A DNA stretch of 44,494 nucleotides from a candidate division WS1 bacterium (GCA_012523355.1 JAAYIR010000040.1:1-44494); one strand, 5' to 3'. Shown: positions 1 to 9,006, counted from the stretch's first letter. Made by a program: numbers and translations. The notes: generated from the sequence alone by a model not told the origin.

Positions 1-1
1 C

Positions 2-125
2 CTCACCCCCTCGGCGGCTGTGAGACGGCCACCGGTCCCCCTCCCCTGGCAGGGGAGGGGGAGTGGAATGGGAGTGTGGGCCGGCCTCCTGACGCACAGG
101 GCGCGTCAGTCGTGCGGCCCCTCCA
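2..125 (-). repeat. Composite palindromic repeat, copy 1 (CTCACCCCC module + GGAG hairpin)
   Basis: It begins with CTCACCCCCTCGGCGGCT and a CCCCTCCCC/GGGGAGGGG stem. About ten bases later comes a GGGCCG/CGGCCC palindrome (78-120) with an inner CTGACGC/GCGTCAG stem, followed by CTCC. On the minus strand this reads GGAG immediately 5' of the hairpin, the REP-like order. The same composite recurs at 4033-4173 and 17128-17260, and the GGAG hairpin alone at 20089-20131. Confidence 0.7.
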
Positions 126-166
126 GGGAGGAGACAGAGTAGAGGTAAGCGACAAGGTGAGTGAGC

Positions 167-208
167 GGGCGGCAATTCGGCGCGGACGCCGAAAAGCCGC
201 CCCTACGG
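167..208 (-). repeat. GTAG-tagged REP-like hairpin A1
   Basis: Outer stem GGGCGGC/GCCGCCC encloses an inner stem TTCGGCG/CGCCGAA with a CGGA loop, followed by CTACGG. On the minus strand the order is GTAG then hairpin. The 42-base element is identical to the copy at 3933-3974. Confidence 0.75.
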
Positions 209-216
209 AACGGCAA

Positions 217-305
217 GAGGCCTCGCCACGACAACCACGGCAGGGAGGCCATCCCCGATGACCACCGCCGGAGGCCTCGCCACGACAACCACGGCAGGGA
301 GGCCA
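217..305. repeat. 35-base direct repeat, two copies, period 54
   Basis: A 35-base sequence starting GAGGCCTCGCCACGAC occurs at 217-251 and again at 271-305. An ACCACCGCCGG motif follows each copy, so the true period is 54 bases with a diverged end. No coding role is apparent. Confidence 0.7.
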
Positions 306-322
306 CCACAACAACCACCGCC

Positions 323-348
323 GGGTGCGGTAGATCGCACCCCTACGG
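323..348 (-). repeat. GTAG-tagged REP-like hairpin A4 (variant stem)
   Basis: GGGTGCG and CGCACCC pair around a six-base loop, followed by CTACGG. The stem differs from the GGGCGGC family but the CTACGG tail (GTAG on the minus strand) is the same. Confidence 0.6.
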
Positions 349-401
349 GGGAGTGGGGCCCCGCCTGCGACGGGAGGGGAAGGGCCTGGAGGAACGGCAC
401 C

Positions 402-1388
402 CTATAAAGCGGTGATCTTCAGCTTCTTGTCGCGGCGAGTACGCTTGAGGAGCTCCTCGACCTGCTCGCGCGTGGGCAGAGAAGGCTGCGCGCCGCGGAC
501 GGTGCAGGCCAGGGCACCCGCCGCGCAGGCGAAAGTGGCCGCCTCCTCCAGGGTCGCATGCTCCGCCAGACGCACGGCCAGGGCGGCACCAAAGGCATCT
601 CCAGCGCCCGTGGGGTCAACGGCCTGCACACGGAAGCCGGGGATCACCCGGGCCCCGTCCTCGTCGTAGAGCAGGCACCCGTCCTTGCCCAGGGTGATGA
701 CGGTGCGGGAAATGCCGCGCCGGGCCAGCTTCTCCGCCGCGACACGCGAGGAGGGGAGGTCCTGCACAGTCACGCCGCTAAGGCGGGAGGCCTCGGTCTG
801 GTTGGGAGTCAGTACGCTCGCGCTGTTCCAGAGCTGGGGGGGCTTCTTGCCGAGGGGGGCGGGGTCCAGCAGCGCCGGAAGGGAACAGTCGGCGGCGATC
901 TGCAGGGCCCGGTTCACGGTGACCTCGGACACCCCCAGAGCGGTAAGGAGAAAATCGGCGCGCTCAAAGGCCCGATGCGCACTCTCCACCTGGTCCGGAG
1001 TGACGTTAAGATTGGCACCCAGAACGGAGAGGATGCGGTTGTCGCCACCGTTGCGCGTCACCACAACGAAGGCCATGCCGGTGGCGGCATCCTCATCGCT
1101 GCGCACGAACTTGACGTTCACGGCTTCGTGACTCAGGCGGCGGCGGAGCACGCGGCCATAATTGTCGTTACCGACCATGCCGATGAGCACGGTCTCGGCC
1201 CCGAGGCGGGCGGCAGCCACGGCCTGATTGGCACCCTTGCCGCCAGGGACCAGCTCGAAGTTCTCGGCAACCAGGTTCTCCCCCCTCTCAGGCATACGTT
1301 CCACCTGGATGGAGAAGTCGAGGTTGATATTCCCCAGAACAGTGATTTTCGGCGGCACTCGGCTCTGGCCCAAGACGGCCTGGTCCAT
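402..1388 (-). CDS. rbsK: Ribokinase / PfkB-family sugar kinase
   Basis: Predicted cytosolic kinase of 328 residues that phosphorylates ribose or a similar sugar at the expense of ATP. The N-terminal substrate motif GGKGANQAVAAARLG starts at about residue 49, and the C-terminal PfkB signature DPTGAGDAFGAAL carries the catalytic Asp and anion hole. Length is slightly above the usual 305-315 because of a short N-terminal extension. The ATG at 1388 is chosen because AAGAGG lies 9 bases upstream and the family fold begins about 14 residues later; an upstream in-frame ATG at 1460 would add an unlike Arg/Pro-rich stretch overlapping vanW. It sits 16 bases after the vanW stop and is probably the last gene of the cysE-vanW unit. 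Substrate is inferred; related PfkB kinases act on other sugars and nucleosides. Confidence 0.9.
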   Translation of the reverse strand: MDQAVLGQSRVPPKITVLGNINLDFSIQVERMPERGENLVAENFELVPGGKGANQAVAAARLGAETVLIGMVGNDNYGRVLRRRLSHEAVNVKFVRSDEDAATGMAFVVVTRNGGDNRILSVLGANLNVTPDQVESAHRAFERADFLLTALGVSEVTVNRALQIAADCSLPALLDPAPLGKKPPQLWNSASVLTPNQTEASRLSGVTVQDLPSSRVAAEKLARRGISRTVITLGKDGCLLYDEDGARVIPGFRVQAVDPTGAGDAFGAALAVRLAEHATLEEAATFACAAGALACTVRGAQPSLPTREQVEELLKRTRRDKKLKITAL

Positions 1389-1404
1389 GACCCATGACCT
1401 CTTC

Positions 1405-2952
1405 TTAGGTGGATAAGCGTGTCGGCGGCTTGCGTGGGCTGGTGGCGGGCGGCGTGGCACGCGCGGAGTCGCCAGGGCTGTCCGCGGGCGCGGCCGGGGA
1501 ATCGCGGTCGGCGTCCGGTGGCAGCGGTTGGGCAGGCTTCGGCGCGGCGGGGCCGGTCAGAGTCTGCGGCGGTGATTTGGGTTTGGCGCCGACGATGACC
1601 ACCCGGTTTACCGGCGCATAGTAGTCGTCGTGCAGCTTGCCGCTCTTGACCAGACGCCCGTCCTTGTAGACCTTCCAGCTCAGCGTGGCACGGGCGCCGG
1701 CGGCTCCGGGGTTTTCGACCTTGCGGTAGCCCTCGGGCTGGGTGGGATCCTGCCTGGTAACGGTCTTGTTGCCCAGGCGGGCGAGATTGGAGCGGATCAG
1801 CTCCACCTTGTACTGGTCGTCGGCATGGCCCACGCAGGCGGCCCAGAGGTGGCTGCCGCGCACTTCTCCCAGGAGGAGAATGGGGTGCGGCAGGCTGTTT
1901 TTGAACTTGAGGTCCTTGGCCCCCCAGTAGACGGCGGCATCGCGGCCGGTGGGGCAGTACCAGACGGGGCGGGAGTGGTGGCTGCGCTCCAGCACCTGCA
2001 GGTTGGCAAGCAGCGCCATGTTGTACAGGGTAGAGGCTACCTGGCAGACACCGCCGCCGGTATCAGGGACCACCTCACCGTCCCTGAAGATGGGCGCTGA
2101 GCGGTAGCCGTCGCGGACGGTGCGCTCGCCGACGCGCTGGTTGAGTGAGAAAACCTCCCCGGGTTGGAGGACGATCCCGCTAACGCGGCCGATGGCCAGG
2201 CGCATGTTGTGGGTGCGGTCGCGCTGGTAAGTGTGATAGGGGGTCTCGTAGCTGCTGAGGACGACTTGCAGGCCGGCCAAGTCCTGCTCGCTGATGTTGG
2301 GGGGCTGCTCGCGGACCACGAGTTGGATCCGGGCGGTCTTGGCGTCGGCGAGGGCGGACTGGATTTTGCCGAGGCTGTCCTCGACCTGGAGGGCCAGGCC
2401 GACACGCCCCGGGGACTTGTGGACTTGCTTGCCGCTGACCGTGACGCGCGCGTCTTTGGGCTCGCGGTTGATCTGGGGGGCGAGGGCCTCCAGAGAATCC
2501 CGCAGGCGATCGGCATCCACGGCGAGGGCCACGGGGAGGTCTAGGGCACCACGACGCAAGGCCCACTGCCGCCGGATCCGCTCGAGGAGGGTGGGCTCGC
2601 GCCCGATCTGCAGGGCTTGCTGGATGGCGGCCTCCAGCTCCGGCTGGACACCCAACTCCTCGCGGCTGAGCGAGAAGCTGCCGCCGGGGCAGGTGAGGGT
2701 GATCTCGGCGGGGAGCCGGGGCACAAACTCCCGCTCCAGGGCGGCCTGGGCCTGGGCGGCGGTCATGCCTTCGGCCAGCACGCCGCCCACGCGGACGTTG
2801 GGGGCGATGGTGTGCCCCCGGGCGAAGCTGGCGGTGGCTACCACCGCGGCTAGCGCGCCGGCGGTGGCCAGTCCGACGATCACCAGCAAGACGGTGAGCA
2901 CCACCAACAGGGCCCGGCCCTTGCGGGTTTTGCGGGATTTAGAGCGGCTCAT
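1405..2952 (-). CDS. VanW family protein with N-terminal membrane anchor
   Basis: Protein of 515 residues. A basic N-terminus (KSRKTRKGR) is followed by one hydrophobic segment at about residues 12-40, so most of the chain should be outside the cytoplasmic membrane. Next comes a region like the YoaR/peptidoglycan-binding type 4 domain, then a clear VanW domain ([34 protein letters not shown]), a short beta-rich stretch ([14 protein letters not shown]) and a Pro/Ala-rich tail. VanW proteins occur in some vancomycin-resistance clusters but are widespread in species without them; the biochemical role is unknown. The ATG overlaps the cysE stop as ATGA, indicating translational coupling. I infer a cell-envelope role, not resistance. 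Confidence 0.85.
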   Translation of the reverse strand: MSRSKSRKTRKGRALLVVLTVLLVIVGLATAGALAAVVATASFARGHTIAPNVRVGGVLAEGMTAAQAQAALEREFVPRLPAEITLTCPGGSFSLSREELGVQPELEAAIQQALQIGREPTLLERIRRQWALRRGALDLPVALAVDADRLRDSLEALAPQINREPKDARVTVSGKQVHKSPGRVGLALQVEDSLGKIQSALADAKTARIQLVVREQPPNISEQDLAGLQVVLSSYETPYHTYQRDRTHNMRLAIGRVSGIVLQPGEVFSLNQRVGERTVRDGYRSAPIFRDGEVVPDTGGGVCQVASTLYNMALLANLQVLERSHHSRPVWYCPTGRDAAVYWGAKDLKFKNSLPHPILLLGEVRGSHLWAACVGHADDQYKVELIRSNLARLGNKTVTRQDPTQPEGYRKVENPGAAGARATLSWKVYKDGRLVKSGKLHDDYYAPVNRVVIVGAKPKSPPQTLTGPAAPKPAQPLPPDADRDSPAAPADSPGDSARATPPATSPRKPPTRLST

Positions 2953-3662
2953 TCGGTGTCGTCTAGCTCCTCCATGCATTCAGACGCTTGCGGAGCGGGT
3001 CGCTGTTCCCCGTGCCGTACGTCGCACTGCGCCTTCAGGGTTGAAATTTGCTGCTCCAGGCGCTGCATTCTCTCGAGCATGTTCTGGATGGCGGGGTCCT
3101 GAGCCCGCATGGCCTGGTCATGGCGGAAATCGTAGACGCGCTCGCCCTGCCGGCGGACGATGAAGGCCTTGGTGCCCACGACCGTGCAGTAGGGGGGAAT
3201 GTTGTCCACCACCACCGCGCCGGCGCCGATGACCGAGCCTTCGCCGATGGTGATGGAACCCAGAATCTGCGCATGGGCGCCGACGGTGACGTTGTCCTCC
3301 AGCGTGGGATGCCGCTTGCCGGTTTCCTTGCCGGTACCGCCCAGGGTGACGCCATGAAAGAGCGTGCAGTCGTTGCCGACCTCCGCGGTCTCGCCGATCA
3401 CCACGCCCATGCCATGGTCAATGAAGAAGCCCTTGCCGATCCTGGCGCCGGGATGGATCTCGATGCCGGTGCGGTAGCGGATGATCTGGGAGAGCCAGCG
3501 GGCGAGGAGACGGAAGTCCCAGGTCCAGAGCCGGTGAATGAACCGGTGCCAGCGAATGGCGCGCAAGCCGCTATAGCAGAGCAGAATCTCCAGCGAGCTC
3601 CTGGCCGCCGGGTCCCGCTCCTTCACTGCCCGAATATCCTCGCGAAGCTGCTGGAATAACAC
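2949..3662 (-). CDS. cysE: Serine O-acetyltransferase
   Basis: Catalyses acetyl-CoA + L-serine to O-acetylserine, the first step of cysteine synthesis, in the cytosol. The 237-residue product has an N-terminal helical part ([17 protein letters not shown]) and a left-handed beta-helix of hexapeptide repeats, with [12 protein letters not shown] carrying the catalytic His at about residue 83 and [19 protein letters not shown] after it. The C-terminus is a short coiled coil ([16 protein letters not shown]). I choose the GTG at 3662: AGGA lies six bases upstream and [12 protein letters not shown] matches the usual N-terminus of the short EpsC-type enzymes. A longer in-frame ATG at 3770 would read through a terminator-like hairpin. 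First gene of a unit with vanW (ATGA overlap). Confidence 0.93.
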   Translation of the reverse strand: MLFQQLREDIRAVKERDPAARSSLEILLCYSGLRAIRWHRFIHRLWTWDFRLLARWLSQIIRYRTGIEIHPGARIGKGFFIDHGMGVVIGETAEVGNDCTLFHGVTLGGTGKETGKRHPTLEDNVTVGAHAQILGSITIGEGSVIGAGAVVVDNIPPYCTVVGTKAFIVRRQGERVYDFRHDQAMRAQDPAIQNMLERMQRLEQQISTLKAQCDVRHGEQRPAPQASECMEELDDTE

Positions 3663-3725
3663 GATATTTCCTGCCGTACGGCGGATCTCCTGGGGGCAGG
3701 GATGGAACCCCTCGCCCCCGCCTGC

Positions 3726-3755
3726 AAAAAAGCCCCAGGCCACATGCCTGCGGCT
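3726..3755 (-). terminator. Hairpin plus U-run in cysE leader (possible attenuator)
   Basis: On the minus strand AGCCGCAGGC pairs with GCCTGGGGCT (9 pairs, one G-G mismatch, ATGTG loop) and is followed directly by six Ts. It lies between the cysE promoter and the cysE start, so it would stop transcripts after about 45 nucleotides unless prevented. A competing CCAGG/CCTGG pairing is also possible. Confidence 0.5.
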
Positions 3756-3779
3756 CCTGGCACGCCTCAAATCATAGAC

Positions 3780-3808
3780 ATTATATTGCGCGAATACACC
3801 TCAGTCAA
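3780..3808 (-). promoter_or_regulatory. Sigma-70-type promoter for cysE-vanW-rbsK
   Basis: On the minus strand TTGACT (3808-3803), a 17-base spacer and TATAAT (3785-3780). This is near-consensus in an otherwise GC-rich context. The predicted transcript start is near 3773, about 110 bases upstream of the cysE GTG. Confidence 0.7.
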
Positions 3809-3932
3809 GCAAAAGGATGGGAGGCACCCCACGCGGCGGCGAGCCACCCCAGATCAGGGGGTAAACCGGAAGGCCTCACCCCCTCCAGTGGGGAGGAAAG
3901 TAGCGGGCGAGGTGAGCGAAAGGTGGGTGAGC

Positions 3933-3974
3933 GGGCGGCAATTCGGCGCGGACGCCGAAAAGCCGCCCCTACGG
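3933..3974 (-). repeat. GTAG-tagged REP-like hairpin A2
   Basis: Identical over 42 bases to the element at 167-208: outer stem GGGCGGC/GCCGCCC, inner stem TTCGGCG/CGCCGAA, tail CTACGG. Similarity continues on both sides (GTGAGC before, AACGGCA after), so the copied unit is longer than the hairpin. Confidence 0.75.
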
Positions 3975-4032
3975 GAACGGCAGGAGGCCGTCGCGGCAGC
4001 CACCGCGCGGAGGGCATCGGGGCGGCCATCGC

Positions 4033-4173
4033 CGGAGGCCTCACCCCCTCGGCGGCTGGGGGCAGCCGCCGGTCCCCCTCTCCCCGCGTCCTCGCTGCGC
4101 TCGTCCTGGGGAGAGGGGGATAGGTGGATTGGGCCGGCCTCGCGGCGCGGAGGCCGCTCGTGCGGCCCCTCCA
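4033..4173 (-). repeat. Composite palindromic repeat, copy 2
   Basis: CGGAGGCCTCACCCCCTC leads into CCCCCTCTCCCC...GGGGAGAGGGGG, then the GGGCCG/CGGCCC hairpin (4131-4168) followed by CTCCA. Compared with copies 1 and 3 the inner loop of the second hairpin differs, yet the ends and the CTCC (minus-strand GGAG) tag are kept. Confidence 0.7.
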
Positions 4174-4231
4174 GCGGAGACGTAGACCCAGGACACACCA
4201 ACTGAGAGGCAAGCCGGGGAGGCGAAGACCA

Positions 4232-5365
4232 CTAGCGAGGGCTGGTGGCCGGGCCTCTTCTCCCCGCGGCCCGGACAATGCTCTGCTCCGTGACAACGCC
4301 CACCGGCCGGTTCTCCGGAGAGATGACCAGGAGCCACTCGCGGCCCGAACCCAGCCGGGTCAGCGCCTGGGTCACCGGCTCGTGAGCCTGAATCTGCATC
4401 TCCGGTTCCAGAGGCGACATCACCTCGCCCACAGATAGCTCCGCCCACTGCGCGGGGGTGACATGCGTCAGACTGCGGTGATCCAGCACCCCGACCGCCT
4501 GCCCGGAGAGGTCCACCACCGGGTACAAAGGCTGCCCGGTGGCCGAAACCGGGGAGTGCAGCGCCTCACTGAGCCGCATCCCGACCGGGATGCTGACCAG
4601 GGGCCAGAACATGACCTGGCCAGCTTGCAGGCCGCTCAGGCGAAACTTGTACTCATTCATCTGGGCGCTCTGCCGGGCTGCCGAGAGAATGAGCCACCCC
4701 AGGAACAGAAACCAGATGCCCTGCACGGAGTTGCCCAGCAAGAGAAAGAAGGCGCCACCGGTGATCATCATGAGCGTGCCCAGGCCAGAGCCGAGGGCGG
4801 TGGCCACCTGGGTGGCCCGGTACTCGTCATTCCACGCGCTCCACAGCGCAGAGCGCAGCAGGCGCCCGCCGTCGAGAGGGAAAGCCGGCAGCAGGTTGAA
4901 CACGGCCAGGGCCAGATTGATGTAGCCGATCAACTGCAGGCCGGAGACTACCAGAGGCGGCCAACCCAGACTGAGCTGGCCCATGCGGGCCAGCCCCGTG
5001 AAGATGACGCCCAGTACGGCGGAGGTTCCCGGCCCCACCACGGTCATGAGCAGCTCGATCCGAGGCGTGCGGGGTTCCTCCTCAATCTGGGAGACGCCGC
5101 CGAAGATGAAGAGGGTGATGCGCTTGACGCCCATGCCGAGGGAGCGGGCAACCAGGGAATGGCTCATCTCATGGGCCAGCACGGAGGCCAGGAAGAGCAG
5201 GCTGGTGAGGACGCCACCCGTCCAATACACCCACTCGGTCAAACCCTCCTGCGCATGGCGCAGATGCACGCTCATGCTCCAGGTCAAGAGCGCAAACAGG
5301 AAGAGCCAGGTGTAGTTAATCTCGATGTCAATTCCGCCGAAGCTACCGATTTTCCATCCACGCAT
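4232..5365 (-). CDS. Site-2 protease family zinc metalloprotease with CBS domains
   Basis: Integral membrane protease (M50, SpoIVFB/Rip3-like) of 377 residues. Visible features are an N-terminal hydrophobic segment (about 18-33), the zinc-binding HEMSH at 65-69, the second catalytic motif NLLPAFPLDGGRLL near 158-171, further hydrophobic segments to about 235, and a C-terminal pair of CBS-like domains (QPLYPVVDLSGQAVGVLD; WLLVISPENRPVGVVTE). CBS pairs in this subgroup are thought to sense adenine nucleotides. Substrates are usually membrane-anchored regulators such as anti-sigma factors; none is evident nearby. GGGGAT precedes the ATG. Transcribed divergently from rmlD. Confidence 0.92.
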   Translation of the reverse strand: MRGWKIGSFGGIDIEINYTWLFLFALLTWSMSVHLRHAQEGLTEWVYWTGGVLTSLLFLASVLAHEMSHSLVARSLGMGVKRITLFIFGGVSQIEEEPRTPRIELLMTVVGPGTSAVLGVIFTGLARMGQLSLGWPPLVVSGLQLIGYINLALAVFNLLPAFPLDGGRLLRSALWSAWNDEYRATQVATALGSGLGTLMMITGGAFFLLLGNSVQGIWFLFLGWLILSAARQSAQMNEYKFRLSGLQAGQVMFWPLVSIPVGMRLSEALHSPVSATGQPLYPVVDLSGQAVGVLDHRSLTHVTPAQWAELSVGEVMSPLEPEMQIQAHEPVTQALTRLGSGREWLLVISPENRPVGVVTEQSIVRAAGRRGPATSPR

Positions 5366-5504
5366 GGTCAGATCCCCTTAGACAAAGGCTCGCGGAGTTG
5401 GGGCTTCTTCCGGCTGAGCTGATGCGCGCCGGGATTCTCTTGAAGGTGTGACGTTCCACCTTCGCGAATTGTTGTCTATCCATTCTCATCACGGGGAGGG
5501 CGCT

Positions 5505-6374
5505 GTGACGGATACTTCAACTGCAAAGACGGTCGCGGTGGTGACCGGGGCCGCCGGGATGCTGGGCCAGGCGCTGCTGGAGCTGGCTCCGGAGAGCGTG
5601 GTGGTCCACGGCGTGGACCTGGCGGAGGGAGATCTGACCGACGCGGGGACGGCGCGGGAGGTGATCACCTCGCGGGAGCCGGAGCTGGTGATTCACTGCG
5701 CGGCTTATACTGACGTGGAGGGCTGCACGCGGGACCCGGCGCGGGCCTACCTGCACAATGCAGTGGCGGCGGGGAATGTGGCGCGCGCGTGCGCGGAGCT
5801 CGGGGCGCGGATGATTTTGATGAGTACGGACTATGTCTTCGACGGGACCAAGGGCCAGCCTTATGAGGAGACCGACCTGCCCCACCCTCTGAACGCCTAC
5901 GGGGAGTCGAAGCTGGCGGGGGAGCGACTGTGCGCGGAGCAACTCCGGGATCTACTGATTGTGCGCACGCAGTGGCTGTTTGGGCCGGGGGGGCGGAATT
6001 TCGTCTCGGCCATCGTGGAGAGAGCCCGGGAGGACAAGGAACTGCGGGTGGTCGCGGATCAGTGGGGGATTCCCACCTACACGCGAGACCTGGCGCCGGC
6101 GCTGTGGCGCGTGGGGCTCTCGGGGGTCACGAAGGTACTGAACCTGGTCAACTGTGGGCACTGCACCTGGGCGGACCTGGCCCTGCGAGCGCTCTCGGCG
6201 GCCGGGAAGCCGGAGGCGGCGCTGGAGCGGATCGCGTCGGAGGAGTGGCCCACGCCAACCATGCGCCCGCGATTTTCGGTGCTGTCCATCAACCGCTGGT
6301 TGGCGCTGGGGAAGGATCCCTTGCGTCCGTGGCCAGAGGCAGTTGACGACTACGTGCAGAACTACTTATCCTAA
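5505..6374 (+). CDS. rfbD: dTDP-4-dehydrorhamnose reductase
   Basis: Short-chain reductase of 289 residues for the last step of dTDP-L-rhamnose synthesis. It carries the Rossmann motif TGAAGMLGQ near the N-terminus, the substrate-site sequence MSTDYVFDGTKGQPYEE, and the catalytic YxxxK in NAYGESKLAGE. The start is a GTG at 5505 with GGGGAGGG just upstream; a longer in-frame ATG at 5448 has no Shine-Dalgarno and adds non-conserved sequence. The partner genes rmlA, rmlB and rmlC are not in the window, so the pathway is split or lies further away. Rhamnose implies a surface polysaccharide. Confidence 0.9.
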   Translation: MTDTSTAKTVAVVTGAAGMLGQALLELAPESVVVHGVDLAEGDLTDAGTAREVITSREPELVIHCAAYTDVEGCTRDPARAYLHNAVAAGNVARACAELGARMILMSTDYVFDGTKGQPYEETDLPHPLNAYGESKLAGERLCAEQLRDLLIVRTQWLFGPGGRNFVSAIVERAREDKELRVVADQWGIPTYTRDLAPALWRVGLSGVTKVLNLVNCGHCTWADLALRALSAAGKPEAALERIASEEWPTPTMRPRFSVLSINRWLALGKDPLRPWPEAVDDYVQNYLS

Positions 6375-6435
6375 CAGCCGTTCCGCCCGGGGGAACAGCG
6401 AATAGGGATTCGGACTCAAGAAGGTGATGGTGCGC

Positions 6436-7572
6436 ATGACACGTTCGGTGGCGATAAGCATCCTCTTGATAGCTCTAATGAGTGCCGGTCTGAGCCTGCC
6501 ACAACAGCCCGGCTGGGCCGCGGACGAGGAAGTAGACCCGGCCAGCATAACGCCGGAGGCGCTGAGGGCGGCGCTGCCGACGCTGGCAGACCTGGTGCCA
6601 GTGGAGCCGCCGCCACAGAACTGGTGGCCCGGCATACCAAGCGTGTTTGAGTCGTCCGCTGACCCGGAGGCCGCGCCCGGGCAGCGGGCGGTGGCGACCC
6701 TGCGCTTCTCGCGGGAGCCGGCCTACGAGAAGCCGGCCCACCTGGACATTACGCTGTTGGCCTTCAAGAACCGGGACTCGGCTCATGCGGCGGTGCGGGA
6801 CCTGGCCATCACCCTGGGGGCGCACGGCCAGCGGCAACGGGGCCCGGCGCTGGCCAATGACCGCCGGTACTACCTCTTCCCGGTCACGGAGGGCTTCCAC
6901 CGGACGGAGGCCGTGTTCCGCACGGGCTTCCTGGTGACCCGGCTGTCGCTACGCGCCTCCGAGGGACCGTTCTCCGCAGGCGACCTGGGGAAGATTGCCC
7001 GCCCGGTGCTGGACCGGGTGGAGCAGTTGCGCTTCGGCAAGATTGCTGCCACCTCCCTGCCGGGGGACTTCGAGAAGCTGATGCCGCCGCCGCGGGTGGA
7101 GTTCGAGATCGGGCAGCCGAGGGACTCGCGGGTGCTGCAGCCGGCGCACTGGGCACTGATGGGGCCAGGGCGGCCGGAGGCGGTCATGCGACGCCTGACC
7201 GGGGCGGGGGTGAGCCAGCTCTATTACCGCCGCTATGACATAACGCTGCTGCCGGGCCACACGATACAAGCGACGCTGTTCGCGTGCAAGGACGCGGAGG
7301 CGGCCTCCGCCCTGGTGCAGCCCTTCCGGGAGATGGATCTGGTGGGGGCCTCGACCTTACCCGCCGGGGCCACGGGGCCGCTGGGCACGCTGCGCTTCCT
7401 GCCCCAGGATCAATCTTATGAGTTGCAGTTTGCCAAGGGACAGTACGTGGCCGACGTCATCGCCCAGGGCCCGCCAGGGGAGCGAATAGACATTCTCTGC
7501 CAGGTCTTCGTACGCACAATGGCTGAGCGCTGGTATACCGCGCTCCCCGCCCCCCTCACGCTGACCAATTAG
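6436..7572 (+). CDS. Secreted protein of unknown function
   Basis: I do not recognise the family. The product is about 378 residues with an N-terminal signal peptide (hydrophobic core SVAISILLIALMSAGL, cleavage likely near GWAADEE), so it is exported. The body seems to hold two related alpha/beta halves: YLFPV/LDITLLAF...NRDSAHAAVRDL in the first and YDITLLPGHTIQATLFACKD...EAASALVQPF in the second. This suggests an internal duplication. The ATG at 6436 lies 11 bases after AAGAAGG; GTG 6424 and ATG 6427 are too close to it. It follows rmlD by about 60 bases on the same strand and may be co-transcribed. Confidence 0.75.
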   Translation: MTRSVAISILLIALMSAGLSLPQQPGWAADEEVDPASITPEALRAALPTLADLVPVEPPPQNWWPGIPSVFESSADPEAAPGQRAVATLRFSREPAYEKPAHLDITLLAFKNRDSAHAAVRDLAITLGAHGQRQRGPALANDRRYYLFPVTEGFHRTEAVFRTGFLVTRLSLRASEGPFSAGDLGKIARPVLDRVEQLRFGKIAATSLPGDFEKLMPPPRVEFEIGQPRDSRVLQPAHWALMGPGRPEAVMRRLTGAGVSQLYYRRYDITLLPGHTIQATLFACKDAEAASALVQPFREMDLVGASTLPAGATGPLGTLRFLPQDQSYELQFAKGQYVADVIAQGPPGERIDILCQVFVRTMAERWYTALPAPLTLTN

Positions 7573-7684
7573 CCCTGACCAACCAGGCGTGAGAGCCAGA
7601 AACGAAGAGCGCCAACCGGAAGGGGCTGAGTCCTAGCGGGCTGCCCACTCGCCACGTGGCCTTTACCCCTCACAAGGAGAACTC

Positions 7685-8938
7685 ATGGACTTTGACATTG
7701 CCGAGGCTGAACTCAGTAGCGCGGGGGAGCACCGCATTCGGTGGGCCGACCGGCGGATGCAGGTGTTGCAGCTCATCCGCGAGCGCTTTGCCGAGGCGCA
7801 GCCGCTGGCCGGCCAGCGCATCGCCTGCTGTCTGCATGTTACCTCGGAGACGGCCAATCTCATGCGGACGCTGCAGGCCGGAGGCGCAGAGGTGGCCCTG
7901 TGCGCCTCCAATCCCCTCAGCACCCAGGATGATACCGCCGCCTCCCTGGTGGTGGACTTTGGACTTTCTGTTTTTGCCCGGCACGGCGAGGACCGGGATA
8001 CGTACTACTCGCACATTAACTCCGTGCTCGATCTGGAACCGACCATCACCATTGACGACGGCGCGGACCTGATCTCCACGCTGCACGCCTCCCGGACCTC
8101 GCTCCTGGAGAAGGTCAAGGCGGGGATGGAGGAGACCACGACGGGGGTGATTCGGCTGCGCGCCATGGCCGCCCATGGCGCCCTGCGCTACCCGGTGATC
8201 GCGGTCAATGACGCTTATACCAAGCACCTGTTCGACAATTATTACGGCACCGGGCAGTCCACGATTGACGGGATTCTGCGCGCCACCAACCTGCTGCTGG
8301 CGGGGCATACGGTCGTGGTCTGCGGTTATGGCAGTTGTGGGCGGGGGGTAGCGCTGCGGGCGCGGGGAATGGGGGCGCTGGTCATTGTCTGTGAGGTGGA
8401 CCCGCTGCGAGCTCTGCAGGCGGCCATGGACGGCTACCGGGTGATGCCACTCCTGGAGGCGGCGCCGCTAGGGGACGTCTTTGTCACGGTCACCGGGGAC
8501 AAGTCGGTGATTGACGTGCCCCACTTCGAGGTGATGAAGGACGGCGCCATCCTGTGCAACGCGGGGCATTTTGACGTGGAGATCAACCTCAAGGCGCTGG
8601 AGAAGCTGGCGGTGAAGGTGCGGCGCACCCGTCCGGCGGTGGACGAGTACGAGCTGCGCGAGGGACGCCGCCTGTACGTGCTGGCCGAGGGGCGGCTGGT
8701 GAACCTGGCGGCGGCGGAGGGGCACCCCGCGGCGGTGATGGACATGAGCTTCGCCAACCAGGCGCTATGCGCAGAGCATGTGGCACAGAGCGAGGCCCTG
8801 CCGCTGGAGGTCATGCCGGTGCCGGCGGGGATTGACCGCCAGGTGGCGGAGCTGAAGCTGCAAGCGCTGCGGGTGGAGATAGACACGCTCACCCCGGAGC
8901 AGCGGGATTACCTGGCCTCGTGGGAAATGGGGACCTGA
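7685..8938 (+). CDS. ahcY: Adenosylhomocysteinase
   Basis: Cytosolic NAD-dependent enzyme (417 residues) that hydrolyses S-adenosylhomocysteine to homocysteine and adenosine, removing the inhibitory product of methyltransferases. Motifs seen: [13 protein letters not shown] near 71-83, [10 protein letters not shown] at about 149-158, [11 protein letters not shown] with the catalytic Lys180 and Asp184, and the NAD-binding GYGSCGRG at 214-221. It lacks the large insert and the C-terminal Lys-Tyr tail of eukaryotic-type enzymes, fitting the shorter archaeal/Thermotoga-like form. AAGGAG lies 6 bases before the ATG. The restriction-methylation gene begins 68 bases downstream. I looked for a SAH riboswitch upstream and saw none. 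Confidence 0.95.
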   Translation: MDFDIAEAELSSAGEHRIRWADRRMQVLQLIRERFAEAQPLAGQRIACCLHVTSETANLMRTLQAGGAEVALCASNPLSTQDDTAASLVVDFGLSVFARHGEDRDTYYSHINSVLDLEPTITIDDGADLISTLHASRTSLLEKVKAGMEETTTGVIRLRAMAAHGALRYPVIAVNDAYTKHLFDNYYGTGQSTIDGILRATNLLLAGHTVVVCGYGSCGRGVALRARGMGALVIVCEVDPLRALQAAMDGYRVMPLLEAAPLGDVFVTVTGDKSVIDVPHFEVMKDGAILCNAGHFDVEINLKALEKLAVKVRRTRPAVDEYELREGRRLYVLAEGRLVNLAAAEGHPAAVMDMSFANQALCAEHVAQSEALPLEVMPVPAGIDRQVAELKLQALRVEIDTLTPEQRDYLASWEMGT

Positions 8939-9006
8939 AGGCAGGACGGGCGGGACGCGAGGATTATGCTCTGCACGGCACGGAGAGGGGGCGCGCCACA
9001 CAGAAC

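Larger units (their letters stand above)
1..401. other. Repeat-packed intergenic region, no gene
   Basis: No convincing coding sequence is seen. The stretch downstream of the leftward ribokinase gene is packed with palindromes: a CTCACCCCC-type module and a GGAG-tagged hairpin (2-125), a GTAG-tagged hairpin (167-208), a 35-base direct repeat (217-305) and a second GTAG-tagged hairpin (323-348). Open frames here simply follow the repeats and have low-complexity products. The hairpin at 323-348 lies about 55 bases beyond the ribokinase stop and could act as its 3' end, but no U-run follows it. Confidence 0.7.
3809..4231. other. Repeat-rich intergenic region
   Basis: No gene is supported. The stretch holds a GGCCTCACCCCC module at 3872, a GTAG-tagged hairpin (3933-3974) and a composite repeat (4033-4173) between the cysE promoter and the 3' end of the site-2 protease gene. 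Open frames here are shadows of the repeats. Confidence 0.7.

Noticed and set aside
558-1397. Long plus-strand open frame opposite ribokinase
   Set aside because: It mirrors the ribokinase codons; its product is low in family-like motifs, and the opposite strand has an unmistakable kinase. High GC creates such shadows.
1405-2952. Vancomycin resistance determinant
   Set aside because: VanW alone does not give resistance; no vanH, vanA/B-type ligase or vanX genes are present.
3662-3780. T-box or S-box riboswitch in the cysE leader
   Set aside because: No T-box consensus and too short for an S-box; only a hairpin with a U-run is seen.
7573-7684. SAH riboswitch upstream of adenosylhomocysteinase
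   Set aside because: The conserved riboswitch core sequences are not visible in the 112-base leader.
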